From the NCBI GenBank assembly GCA_951812725.1, contig OX638330.1, positions 3,575,405 through 3,639,404 on the forward strand: 64,000 nt of DNA. The letters run 5' to 3'. This document shows, one piece after another, positions 27,788 to 36,106 of this stretch. The notes beneath the pieces were generated by a model. That model saw only the letters and a list, made by a program, of their open reading frames with translations. It was not told where the DNA came from and made no database searches. The stretch comes from an uncultured Caldilineaceae bacterium. GTDB lineage: Bacteria; Chloroflexota; Anaerolineae; Caldilineales; Caldilineaceae. Position numbers and translations under genes: made by a program. Position 1 is the stretch's first letter; every line of letters begins with the position of its first letter.

Positions 27788-28303
27788 CTATCCTGCAGCC
27801 TCGGTTTCCTCCAACACGCCGACGCCTGCAAGTTCACGGTCAAGCAAATACAGGCCCGGTTTGAAGTCCCCAATCAGGCGGAGCTTTTGCACCAGGTCAT
27901 CAACTAGCTCCTCTTCCTCCACTTGCTCGTCGACAAACCACTGCAGGAAACTGTCGGTGGCGTAATCGCCTTCCAGGCGCGCCAGTTTTACGATGCGGTC
28001 TATCGACGCCGTCACCTTCTGCTCTTGCCTTAGCGTGCCCTCCATCACCTCCTGCGGGGAACCGAAACCCCCTTCCGGCGCGGGAACCGGGAAGAGCTCG
28101 ACACGGCCCCGCCGGCTGTGAATGAACTGGTAAATCTTCATCGCGTGGGCCATTTCTTCTTCCGCATGGTTGAAGATCCATTGGGAAAACCCTTTAAGGC
28201 CCATACCCTCAAAGTAGTCGGCAGCAGCCAGGTAGGTATAGTGCGCCTGCAACTCCATGTTTATCTGTTGATTGAGGGCGCTCTGCACTTTCTCTACAAA
28301 CAT
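27788..28303 (-). CDS. Ferritin (FtnA-like)
   Basis: Iron-storage ferroxidase of 171 residues that forms a 24-subunit shell. With the start at 28303 (MFVEKVQSALNQQINMELQA) the ferroxidase ligands fall at E17, E50 and H53, the same positions as in Escherichia coli FtnA. An AGGA ribosome binding site lies about 9 bases upstream. The longer frame from 28393 would add 30 unrelated residues. No haem-binding methionine typical of bacterioferritin is apparent. Nearby cation-efflux and FTR1 iron-uptake genes make this a metal-homeostasis region. Confidence 0.93.
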   Translation of the reverse strand: MFVEKVQSALNQQINMELQAHYTYLAAADYFEGMGLKGFSQWIFNHAEEEMAHAMKIYQFIHSRRGRVELFPVPAPEGGFGSPQEVMEGTLRQEQKVTASIDRIVKLARLEGDYATDSFLQWFVDEQVEEEELVDDLVQKLRLIGDFKPGLYLLDRELAGVGVLEETEAAG

Positions 28304-28534
28304 AAGTCTTTTCCTTTCCGATGTAATGCTGCTTGGTATCTGCGAAGATACGATAAAGGGGCAGGGACATGCCTGATCCTGCCGGCGGTGCAATTTGCCA
28401 GGAGGTTCACTTGCGTCTGCCCCGCGCTCATGCGGCGGTTAGTCCTTGGTGCAGGCGGACAGTCCTGGCAATTTACAGGAGCCCAATGTATGGGCATGGG
28501 AATCCAGGCATGGCAGAACTGGCGGGATTTTCTG

Positions 28535-29503
28535 TCATAATTTCGTCTCCGCCATGCTGCAGTCGCCCGGGTATTCGATTTCGATTGTGATGTGTGTAAG
28601 TTGCAGGCCGTCCAGTTCTGCGCGCGCCTGCTGTTTAATGTCACGAATTTCGTTTTGATCGCTTGATTGGTTGACTACGAGGTGTGTAGACAGGACGTGA
28701 CTGTTGCCGTCCAGCGACCAGAGATGGGTATGGTGACAATCTTCTACTGCGTTGATGTTGCGCAGGCGCTCGGCCAGGTTCGACAGGTCAACACCTTCAG
28801 GCGCGGCCTGCAAGAATAGTTCTGCTGTCTTTTTCAGGTGCCCCAGTACATTGTACAGAATGTAGAGTGTGATTAGAAGAGACAGAATAGAATCCAGGAT
28901 GTACAAATCGATAAAGAGCAGTGTAATGCCGACAATGAGGACTGCGACCCATCCGAGTACGTCTTCAAGCAGATGCCACATTGCGACCTTAGCGTTCAAG
29001 CTGCCGCCGCCTTGCAGGCGCCATACGGCTACGCCGTTTACGGCAATGCCACCCAAAGCCAGCAGAATCATACCTGGTGCGTTGGTAGCTTCCGGGTTGA
29101 GCAGACGCGGGACTACTTCGGCCAGGACAAAGAGTCCGCCAGCGATGAGAACGGCGGCATTGATAAAGGCGGCGAGCAAAGAAAGGCGGCCATACCCATA
29201 GGAGTAGCGCGCCGGCGCCTCCTTGGATGCGTTCTTCTCCAAGCCCCAGGCCATGCCCAGCGCGATCGAGTCGCCGAAGTCGTGTAGGGCATCGGACAGG
29301 ATGGCGACGCTATTGGTGAAGTAAGCGCCTATGATTTCTATGACGGTGAATCCCAGATTGAGGAAGAATGCTGTGCGCAGATTGGCCGAATCGCCGTGGT
29401 GATGGTGATGCAATTGATGGCCGTGGTTGTGGTCGTGGTCATGGGTATGCGCGCCGCCGGGTTCGTGGCTGTGTTGGTGATTGTGGTTATGCTCTTGACC
29501 CAT
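28535..29503 (-). CDS. Cation diffusion facilitator (CzcD/ZitB-like)
   Basis: Efflux transporter for Zn2+ or similar divalent ions, 322 residues from the ATG at 29503. The N-terminal 37 residues are extremely His-rich (HNHNHQHSH, HTHDHDHNHGHQLHHHHH) and probably bind metal in the cytoplasm. Six membrane helices follow, with the transport-site motif SDALHDFGDS in helix 2. The C-terminal domain has the ferredoxin-like fold of the family with HHTHLWSLDGNSHVLSTHLV. The annotated frame extends upstream to 29566, but those residues precede a less likely start. Confidence 0.93.
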   Translation of the reverse strand: MGQEHNHNHQHSHEPGGAHTHDHDHNHGHQLHHHHHGDSANLRTAFFLNLGFTVIEIIGAYFTNSVAILSDALHDFGDSIALGMAWGLEKNASKEAPARYSYGYGRLSLLAAFINAAVLIAGGLFVLAEVVPRLLNPEATNAPGMILLALGGIAVNGVAVWRLQGGGSLNAKVAMWHLLEDVLGWVAVLIVGITLLFIDLYILDSILSLLITLYILYNVLGHLKKTAELFLQAAPEGVDLSNLAERLRNINAVEDCHHTHLWSLDGNSHVLSTHLVVNQSSDQNEIRDIKQQARAELDGLQLTHITIEIEYPGDCSMAETKL

Positions 29504-29691
29504 GAGAGGACCCCAATATTGTAGAGCAGCGCGCGTTACGGGCGGCGCGTCATCAATTTGCTGCACAATGTTGCACTATCCAAGCAGTTTTGACCAAATG
29601 CAGGTACCGCTTTCGGCCAGGTATATTTGATGCTCACACTGTCATGCTCGACGGGCGCCTGGCGCGTGTAGGGAAATTTGAAGGTAAAAGG

Positions 29692-30195
29692 TCAGCCATT
29701 GGCCGAACCAGGCGCGGTGTGGGCGGCTTCTGTGATTTTGGCGTCGTACTCCTTAAGCTGCAGGTAGGTCAGGTAGAGCAGGAGCAACAGCTTGACAGCC
29801 TCGAGGGTGATATAGGTCGGGTGGTAGGACGGCTCCGGGACCTCTGTGCCATGAATAATGGCAAGAGTACGTGCGTCCAGCACGGTATAGAGCAGGACGG
29901 TCTGCGTTGCAAGCAGCAGGCCGATGAGGAAGGTAAGAAGGTGAATAGGTCGAGACCAGTTTGCCAGAAGTGTGATCGCTGTGATAACGGTAGCCAGCCC
30001 TATTTCAACGGCATTCAGGGCATGAAAGACGCGGTGGCCAATTTCCAAAGCGACAGGCAATGTCAATGAAGGGGCTTGGAATTTGAGCGGTGTCTCCATG
30101 AAGCTAATGGCGAGGATAAACCCGATCCAGAGCAAAGTAAAGACAAAGACCCGTTCCATAATGCGTGTCAGCAGTCGCATTCCGATTGAATTCAT
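29692..30195 (-). CDS. Small multi-pass membrane protein of unknown function
   Basis: About 167 residues from the ATG at 30195 (MNSIGMRLLTRI). Four hydrophobic helices are visible: VFVFTLLWIGFILAISF, the region around NAVEIGLATVITAITLLA, LLTFLIGLLLATQTVLLYTV and LEAVKLLLLLYLTYLQL. The conserved-looking EIGHRVFHALNAVE lies before helix 2. I do not recognise a named family. The position between a cation exporter and a small conserved protein gives no clear role. Confidence 0.65.
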   Translation of the reverse strand: MNSIGMRLLTRIMERVFVFTLLWIGFILAISFMETPLKFQAPSLTLPVALEIGHRVFHALNAVEIGLATVITAITLLANWSRPIHLLTFLIGLLLATQTVLLYTVLDARTLAIIHGTEVPEPSYHPTYITLEAVKLLLLLYLTYLQLKEYDAKITEAAHTAPGSANG

Positions 30196-30228
30196 TGGTT
30201 CTTTTCTGTTGGTCTCGATAGCCTGCAA

Positions 30229-30599
30229 CAGAGATTCATCGACGTCGGCATACAGTTAATGCGAGATTTCGAAAAGGCAAGTTGGCTTGACCAGCAGAAG
30301 AAAACGCGGTCCCTGCGGCAATGCCAGATTCATAGGTGGACAAGAGCAGGAAGACTGATCCGGTCGTAACGAAGAAAGTCCCTATCCTGGGGCCGGCGGT
30401 CGAAGGGGAACTGGGCCAATGAAGTGGGTCTAACATCGGCCCAGCCGTTCAAGAGCTTGCGGAAGGACTGACTGGTCAGGTTGGTCCGGCCGTCCTTCGA
30501 CAGAGGCCGGGGAATGGAAAAAGAGGGCATGTGGACAGATGGAGGTTTGGGTCTGCATCGGGTGGACTTCGGTATGTGAGTGCAGTTAGCGAAACACTG
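30229..30599. other. Gene-free stretch, about 370 bases
   Basis: Short ORFs on both strands have no recognisable domains or ribosome binding sites. I see no terminator, promoter or RNA gene here with confidence. Confidence 0.4.
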
Positions 30600-30971
30600 T
30601 CAGTTGAGAACCGGCGGAATCAGTTGATTAGGCGGCGCCAGACGAAAAGGAGGGTGGTTTTGCCCACTCCCTGTCAGATTGATCTGGGGCATGACCTCAT
30701 CAATCAACTCTACCATGTGCAGAAAGTCCTCTACGGGCAAGATGAGTGACATATTGCCAACGCACAGACGGCAGTGGCCCTGACTGATAGAGTCCCCAAG
30801 CTCCAGTATGTTGGCATGCGTTTTCATGATTTGCACTACCAAGCGGTTAAAGGCTTCGGCCGGAAGGTGGAGTCCAATTCCATCCCAGATCAGATGGACG
30901 GTTCCGTGCTCGCACTGGCTGACGTATTGCTGGCCGTTGCGTTCGGCTAAGATGACAACGTGCTGACACAT
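30600..30971 (-). CDS. Small conserved protein with internal duplication (DUF6686-like)
   Basis: 123 residues. Two related halves are visible: CEHGTVHLIWDGIGLHLPAEAFNRLV and CRLCVGNMSLILPVEDFLHMVELI share the order Cys, Gly/Asn, hydrophobic strand, then an acidic residue-Phe-(x)-Leu/Met helix. This resembles small uncharacterised proteins with a Cys-x-x-Gly element followed by an EF-like helix. The function is unknown. The ribosome binding site (CAGGAG) stands about 12 bases before the ATG. Confidence 0.6.
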   Translation of the reverse strand: MCQHVVILAERNGQQYVSQCEHGTVHLIWDGIGLHLPAEAFNRLVVQIMKTHANILELGDSISQGHCRLCVGNMSLILPVEDFLHMVELIDEVMPQINLTGSGQNHPPFRLAPPNQLIPPVLN

Positions 30972-31539
30972 GGGCAGATTTCTCCTGTGAGGATAGTTCT
31001 AATGATCTACCCGCATTCGCTGAGCCAGCTCTGACACAAAGGAGGGCCAAGGTTTAGCAGGTAGAGGTGGTCCATTTCAACGATCCGGTTTAGCTGTGGC
31101 GATTGATGTATAAGCCGGTCTGCCGACTAATCCCGCAACAGTTCATGGCCTCCAGGCTCGGGAGCCTGCAACTCAGCGTGAGGATAGCTACCACGGCTTC
31201 TCTTCCGCTCGGGGCGAGAAAGCAATGGCCGGCTGTCTTTCGCCGAGGGAAGTTGCAGCCTAGGTCGCCAACGCAAACAGTATTGTAGCCGGCATCGTGC
31301 AGTTGAGCGGCCGCTGCATCCTGGGAACGCTGGGCGGTTGCGATAGAAGAAGCCGACTTGCCCACCGCATAAGGGATTACTGGCAGGGAGGTCGAATCGA
31401 CGGGCACGGTGCAGGCTGTGGGCCGCCCGCCGCACATATTCAGAGGTTTGAATCGTTGATGGAGGGAGATGGCTTTCTCCTTTCGGTCACAGGGCGACCG
31501 TCTCTAGCCAGAACCGGTAGAGCAGAAGAAAAGCCTCTG
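30972..31539. other. Gene-free stretch upstream of a candidate small RNA
   Basis: ORFs here are short and lack family features. The only structured signal is the promoter-terminator pair that follows at 31540-31666. Confidence 0.4.
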
Positions 31540-31568
31540 TTGCATTGCGCGGCAACATCTGATAGACT
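31540..31568 (+). promoter_or_regulatory. Promoter of candidate small RNA 1
   Basis: TTGCAT at 31540-31545, a 17-base spacer and TAGACT at 31563-31568 on the plus strand. Transcription would start near 31575. Confidence 0.45.
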
Positions 31569-31574
31569 CTGCGT

Positions 31575-31666
31575 ACAGGTTCAGCATGGGGAAAGTGGTT
31601 GGTGAAAGCAGCCCCTTTCCTGGGTTGTTGTTCCTACCTTCGACTGGCCCTTCGGGGCCGGTTTTT
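31575..31666 (+). ncRNA. Candidate small RNA 1 beside the iron-uptake genes
   Basis: A stretch of about 92 bases between a promoter-like sequence and an intrinsic terminator, with no plausible coding frame. The terminator is GGCCC-TTCG-GGGCC with flanking A-T and C-G pairs (31643-31662) followed by five T. Upstream, GGGGAAAG can pair with CCCCTTTCC. The RNA would be transcribed toward the 3' end of the FTR1 permease gene and end right at its stop codon. No known RNA family is recognised. Confidence 0.4.
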
Positions 31667-34158
31667 CATTTGGTTCGGACTGTTTGTTCCTTGAGTACGG
31701 CAGATTGTTCCTGGGCACTACCGCTAACGCGTTGCTTTTGCTGGAATTCAGCTAGGTAGTAGCTACCGATGACGAAGACAGCCGCAGCTCCCTGGCCGCA
31801 AATCGTTTCCCAGGTTGGGAAGATGCCGAGCCATAGGCCCATCCAATAGGGCAGGCTGATGGAACCGACAGGTGAAATCGGCAGCCAACCAACGGCCTGC
31901 ATCGTGTGAATTGTGTTGCCCACCATCACCAGCAGGACCCCGCCGATGAGGACTCCTGTAATCACCAACATTTTTTTGTAGGGCAGCCGGGCTTGAAGGT
32001 AGAACGTAAAGACGCCGACGACAGCCGTTCCGAGGAGGCCCAGAACGACACCTTGCATTACCACGGCCGGCCCTGCGTCCAGCACGAGCGCCTGCAAGAA
32101 CAGAACCGTCTCAAAGCCCTCCCGGTAGACACTGGTGAATCCCAGGGCGATAAAGCCAAGGGCCTGGGCCGATAACAGACTGTCTGCCGCGCCACCTAAC
32201 AGTGATTTCTTGCGTTGATGGAAACCGGCGAGCCAGTCCTTCCAGTAGACTCGATGGAAGAACCAGTTGGTAACAAGAAGAAGGACACCCACGGCAATTA
32301 GCGAGACTACGGCTTCCAGGCGCTCACCTAAGCTGCTGAAGGCGAGCATGAGGCGTTGGGCGATCCACCAGGTGATCACGGTGGCGACCGACGCCAATAA
32401 AACGCCTACAAGCATCGAGCGTCGGAATGCGGCATAAGCACCAACCATGCTAGCCATGAGAGCGGCAAGGATGACGATGGCTTCGAGCCCTTCGCGGAAG
32501 ACGATAACAGCGGAATTGGTAATGATAGCGAGTGGTGCGGCGCCACTGCCGAGAACTGTCTGTGCTTCGGCAAGACCGGCGTCAAGGTTGTCGCGAATCG
32601 CGGCGACTTCGGCAGGGGCGCGTTGTTGGGCCACTGCCAGGGAGAGCCCGGGTTGTCCCTGGTAGCCGTGCCAGAAGAGGCCGTCGAGGCGGGCAACCAG
32701 GTCCGGCGAGAAAGCCATCAGGCGCAACTCTGGCCCGGCGTCGAAGAGAGCATAGGCCTGGATGCGACTGCTTTCGGCCAATTCGTACTCTCCGCGCGCC
32801 ACCTGCTGCTCCATTTCGTTCAACAGAGCTTCAACGACGTTAAATATACCCTCGCCGCTGTTGTCGCGAACTGCTTCGCCAAGTGTTTGTTCCGTGAGCG
32901 TAAGCGCTTCTTCAACCTGGGATCGCACGAGCTGTCTTTCGTCGAGCTGGTCGAGCGACTGTTTCATCTCCTGGAGCAGGACAACGAGCCGCTCGGCCGC
33001 GATAGGGTCGGCGGCGGAAATGCGGGTGTAAAGTTCGGCCAGAAAGACTTCAGCCTGGTCGCGAAAGGTGATCGCCTCTCTGTACTCGGTTTCGATGGTG
33101 ATCTGCCCGTTGCGGACGCCATCGCGGTACTCGATGTAGACCAGATCGATGAAGAGGTAAAGCAGTTGACTGCGGCGGGCGAACTCTCTAGGCGAGAGGT
33201 CCACGGGTTGATAAGAGGCGATGAGACTACGCAATTCGGAGACGGCGACGGCCGTTTGGGAAAGCTTTCCGGCCAGGACATCCTGTTCCAGATTGCCCAA
33301 GACATTCTCGACGGCGGAGGCGGCGGATTGCCCCTCCTTGGCGATAAAATCGTCACGCAGGATGGCGAAGTAGCCCTGCAATTGACCGGTCCATACGGCG
33401 GAGCGTGTGGGGTAACCCTTCTGGGTCGCTTCTTCCAGATTGTTCAGTGCCTCACGGAGACGGAAGAAGTAAGTATCCCGCAGGTCGTCGCCCACCACGG
33501 CAAGGGTTGTCGTCTGATTGGTCTGTCCACCGATGTAGGCGTTTACGGTCTGACGGGCCAGATTATCTATCATGCTCACTTTGGTGGCGCGACGGAATTC
33601 GCGCAACCGCAGCCAATCTGCTGCACGTGCGCCATCTTCAGATTGCAGGGAAGCAAGCGCGGCGGTTTGGGCGCCCCAGAGTAGGCCGGTCCAAAAACGG
33701 CCGCGAGCGGCAGAGAGGGCGGGGCCGTCTTTGTCCTGCGCGGCGTGAAGCGCGTCAGCTAATGCCTCCTGAATCCAGGCGTCGGCAGCGGGGGCCAAGA
33801 CTGCCAGAGGAGACTGGAGACCGTCGGAATAGCTCTCGGTTGCGGATTCGACATTGGCTACAGCCTGTGCGGCGAGCGTGTTCTTTGTTTCCTCTTCCTC
33901 AGCGCGCTCTGCCTCGTAAAGTGCGCGCTGGGCCTCAAAGGTGTAGCTGCGAAGTTGCTCGGCCACCTGCCAGAGTTGGGCCTGGGCGTTGTCCTGTCCG
34001 TCCGGAGCGGGAGCGGAGTGCAGATTGACTATGGGCGCCGGTTGCGCATGTGTCGTCTCGGTCATCAGGATTGCGCCGCCAACAAGCAGTGCAATGCAGA
34101 CGAGACACAGGATTGCGCGGTGTCCTGGTTTGGCCGCCGGCTCGTTAGAGCTTTTCAC
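31666..34158 (-). CDS. FTR1-family iron permease with long N-terminal extracytoplasmic domain (EfeU-like)
   Basis: High-affinity iron permease, 830 residues. It starts at GTG 34158 with GAGGGA 8 bases before it. Residues 1-38 form a signal peptide, and about 40-535 make a helical extracytoplasmic domain. The last ~280 residues hold seven membrane helices with the two iron-binding motifs REGLE (555-559, FREGLEAIVIL) and REGFE (679-683, YREGFETVLFL). The enlarged N-terminal domain resembles the fused FTR1 proteins of some bacteria. The imelysin/EfeO-like lipoprotein gene directly upstream is the likely iron-delivery partner. No EfeB peroxidase gene is present. Confidence 0.92.
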   Translation of the reverse strand: MKSSNEPAAKPGHRAILCLVCIALLVGGAILMTETTHAQPAPIVNLHSAPAPDGQDNAQAQLWQVAEQLRSYTFEAQRALYEAERAEEEETKNTLAAQAVANVESATESYSDGLQSPLAVLAPAADAWIQEALADALHAAQDKDGPALSAARGRFWTGLLWGAQTAALASLQSEDGARAADWLRLREFRRATKVSMIDNLARQTVNAYIGGQTNQTTTLAVVGDDLRDTYFFRLREALNNLEEATQKGYPTRSAVWTGQLQGYFAILRDDFIAKEGQSAASAVENVLGNLEQDVLAGKLSQTAVAVSELRSLIASYQPVDLSPREFARRSQLLYLFIDLVYIEYRDGVRNGQITIETEYREAITFRDQAEVFLAELYTRISAADPIAAERLVVLLQEMKQSLDQLDERQLVRSQVEEALTLTEQTLGEAVRDNSGEGIFNVVEALLNEMEQQVARGEYELAESSRIQAYALFDAGPELRLMAFSPDLVARLDGLFWHGYQGQPGLSLAVAQQRAPAEVAAIRDNLDAGLAEAQTVLGSGAAPLAIITNSAVIVFREGLEAIVILAALMASMVGAYAAFRRSMLVGVLLASVATVITWWIAQRLMLAFSSLGERLEAVVSLIAVGVLLLVTNWFFHRVYWKDWLAGFHQRKKSLLGGAADSLLSAQALGFIALGFTSVYREGFETVLFLQALVLDAGPAVVMQGVVLGLLGTAVVGVFTFYLQARLPYKKMLVITGVLIGGVLLVMVGNTIHTMQAVGWLPISPVGSISLPYWMGLWLGIFPTWETICGQGAAAVFVIGSYYLAEFQQKQRVSGSAQEQSAVLKEQTVRTK

Positions 34159-34209
34159 GGCAGTCTTCCCTCAAAGAGTTTCTCACTACAACCTTGCCAA
34201 TAAAGGGGC

Positions 34210-34240
34210 GGCTGCGCCCGCGACAACGGCGGGCGCAGCC
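34210..34240 (-). other. Perfect 12-bp stem-loop between the EfeO-like and FTR1 genes
   Basis: Arms at 34210-34221 and 34229-34240 pair perfectly around a 7-base loop, about 10 bases after the stop of the EfeO-like gene on the minus strand. Only a weak T-rich stretch follows. It is probably a partial terminator or RNA-stabilising element that sets higher expression of the lipoprotein than of the permease. Confidence 0.6.
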
Positions 34241-34250
34241 AGCGTATCGA

Positions 34251-35405
34251 TCAGGCCAGATCGAGAGTGACATTCAGGTCTGCCGCGGCCTGGGCTACCA
34301 GTGCGGCCAAGGCGGTAGCCAGATCCTGGGCCTCAGTGCCAAAGAGATCGGCCTCTTCAGGGCTGAACTGCACGCCCTCCTGTTCCTGAGCGAAGAGATC
34401 GTCAACGTAGGCAATCAGCGTGTCGAAGTCAGTTCGGATCTGCTGATCAAGCTGGGAGTCGGTATCGGACACCAAGACCGCGATATTGTCGTAAGTAAAG
34501 CTCAGACCGGCGAGAATACCCTTGATGTCAAGGAGGCGGCTGACAGCGATGAAACTTTGCTGCTCGCTGTCACTGCCGGTGACATAGACCGATTCCTTCC
34601 ACTGTCCGAAGTACTCGTTCATGGTTGGGATCATAGTTACCAGAGCGGTGAGAGCGTCCTCAAACGTCGGTTCCCAGGCTTCGATGGCCCCCTGCATTTC
34701 GATGGTAGCTTCGTTCAGTCCCTGGGTGGCACCGAGTAGGATGGCAGCTTCGGGCAGGGCCTCGCCCACGCTAATTGCGCCGTCGCCATCCATATCCACG
34801 GGGAGGCCGGTGAATTCAGGTATTGTTCCCCAAAGCGTGGGTTCCAGCAGATTGTGGAAGAAGTTACCAGGGGATTCGAGTACGCGGCCATCGGGCAGCT
34901 CGAGTTGCCATTCGAGAGCCTCATCGGGCGCCTCGGCCCCGGGCGGGCCTGCGTCGATCCAGACATCGTAATGGGCCAGAGAGGGGACCCCGGCGACAAT
35001 GCCCTCATCCAATTCGTAGTAGGTGCTGGCCTCAAGCCAGAGATCGCGCGCCTGAATGACAAGTGCACTGATCTCGTTCGGGCTTTCGGCCCAAAGCTGT
35101 TCGTAGGGATCGGCATCGGGATTGGCCTCGCGCGCCTGCTGGACGAGATCGTAGTATTCCTGCGCCGCGTCAGCCAAGCTTGCGGTGGCGGTCTGCATCA
35201 GAGCGGCATTCTCCAATGCGTACTCTTTGACAGCGTTCAGGTCCACAGCTGGCGCCGATTCTGCGGAGCCAGACGAATTCTGTGGGGCGGCTGGAACTGT
35301 TTGTACGGTGCAGGCGGTTACGGCCAGCATGAGAACTATGCAGATAGCCGATGTGAGATGTGCTCTTGCTGGAAAGAGGCGTGATGGGATTGTTCGCTGA
35401 AGCAT
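34251..35405 (-). CDS. EfeO/imelysin-like iron-binding lipoprotein with an EF-hand loop
   Basis: 384-residue lipoprotein (signal ending LMLAVTAC). The mature protein is helical and resembles the imelysin/M75 proteins that deliver iron to FTR1 permeases, but I do not see the usual HxxE motif, only AHYDVWIDAG. Residues 204-215 (DMDGDGAISVGE) form a textbook EF-hand calcium loop with Asp/Asp/Asp/Ser/Glu ligands. It lies upstream of the FTR1 gene on the same strand with a hairpin between them. Family placement is by context and fold, not by a decisive motif. Confidence 0.7.
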   Translation of the reverse strand: MLQRTIPSRLFPARAHLTSAICIVLMLAVTACTVQTVPAAPQNSSGSAESAPAVDLNAVKEYALENAALMQTATASLADAAQEYYDLVQQAREANPDADPYEQLWAESPNEISALVIQARDLWLEASTYYELDEGIVAGVPSLAHYDVWIDAGPPGAEAPDEALEWQLELPDGRVLESPGNFFHNLLEPTLWGTIPEFTGLPVDMDGDGAISVGEALPEAAILLGATQGLNEATIEMQGAIEAWEPTFEDALTALVTMIPTMNEYFGQWKESVYVTGSDSEQQSFIAVSRLLDIKGILAGLSFTYDNIAVLVSDTDSQLDQQIRTDFDTLIAYVDDLFAQEQEGVQFSPEEADLFGTEAQDLATALAALVAQAAADLNVTLDLA

Positions 35406-35564
35406 TTGGACATGGTCTCCTGTATGGAATGGTTACGTGCTTCCTTTTTTGCGGCCAACGGCTGACATGTGCGATAGACGTTCGTTTTTCAGCGGAACAT
35501 GGCGGATGCCGCCGTTACACTACACAAAGGCATGCAACTGAACCGGCGCCCTTCCCAGCCGACA

Positions 35565-35593
35565 TTGGTCGCGGCCACGCAGGGTGCTATACT
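35565..35593 (+). promoter_or_regulatory. Promoter of candidate small RNA 2
   Basis: TTGGTC at 35565-35570, a 17-base spacer and TATACT at 35588-35593 on the plus strand. It lies about 160-190 bases from the divergent EfeO-like start. Confidence 0.5.
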
Positions 35594-35599
35594 GGAGAC

Positions 35600-35705
35600 C
35601 GGTCCAGCGCGAAATCAGGGTGACGGTTGCGGCAACAGCCGTCACGCAGTCAATGTTTTGTGTTGGACTACCCTAGAGGTCGGCCCCAAGTGGGCCGGCC
35701 TTTTT
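35600..35705 (+). ncRNA. Candidate small RNA 2 divergent from the EfeO-like gene
   Basis: About 106 bases from a promoter-like site to an intrinsic terminator. The internal hairpin GTGACGG/CCGTCAC is enclosed by CAGGGT/ACCCT pairing. The terminator stem (35678-35686 with 35692-35700, loop of 5) is followed by five T (35701-35705). There is no good coding frame with a ribosome binding site. The RNA would end just where the small membrane protein gene on the other strand stops. The family is unknown. Confidence 0.5.
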
Positions 35706-35927
35706 CTATCCACTCGCCATGCGCCTGGAGAGTTGCCGAATCGGGGCGTTGCGCGGGTGGCTGGAAACGCGGTCGCTACCCAAACGCAACTCATTCTTTT
35801 TGGTTGCTTCATCCTCATCGCGTTTGTCGTGCAAATGACGCCAGGTGCGGAGGCTGAAAAGCAGGATCGCGACCACTACGAGCAGACCCAGCAGGAGGAC
35901 AAGTTGTAGAACATCGAGAGTCTCCAT
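35706..35927 (-). CDS. Small single-pass membrane protein
   Basis: 73 residues from the ATG at 35927 (METLDVLQLVLLLGLLVVVA), chosen because AGGGGA lies 6 bases upstream; a longer frame to 36086 has no such site. One N-terminal membrane helix is followed by a basic, charged tail (RTWRHLHDKRDEDEATKK) predicted to face the cytoplasm. Function unknown. Confidence 0.55.
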   Translation of the reverse strand: METLDVLQLVLLLGLLVVVAILLFSLRTWRHLHDKRDEDEATKKNELRLGSDRVSSHPRNAPIRQLSRRMASG

Positions 35928-36106
35928 TTCAATCCCCTGAATCGCTTTATTGACAGAAAGTGAGTGATGGACAATGGAAAATATTATAGCACCGCAGATC
36001 AGGCTGTGGGGCTTATATTTGAAGAAATTTGGCGCTGCATGGGTGAACAGAAAAGCGAAAGCGGGGTTAATTTCCCACTTAAGCAAGGTTAACTAACCAG
36101 AGGAAA

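Noticed and set aside
27590..27907. Open frame of 105 codons with Cys-rich start on the plus strand
   Set aside because: It overlaps the ferritin gene on the other strand, has no ribosome binding site and no domain signature.
31090..31437. Minus-strand frame of 115 codons near the small RNA candidate
   Set aside because: No ribosome binding site and no recognisable domain; the composition is like the surrounding noncoding DNA.
35499..35909. Plus-strand frame of 136 codons beside the EfeO-like gene
   Set aside because: It covers the small RNA promoter, its terminator and the small membrane protein antisense, with no coding features.
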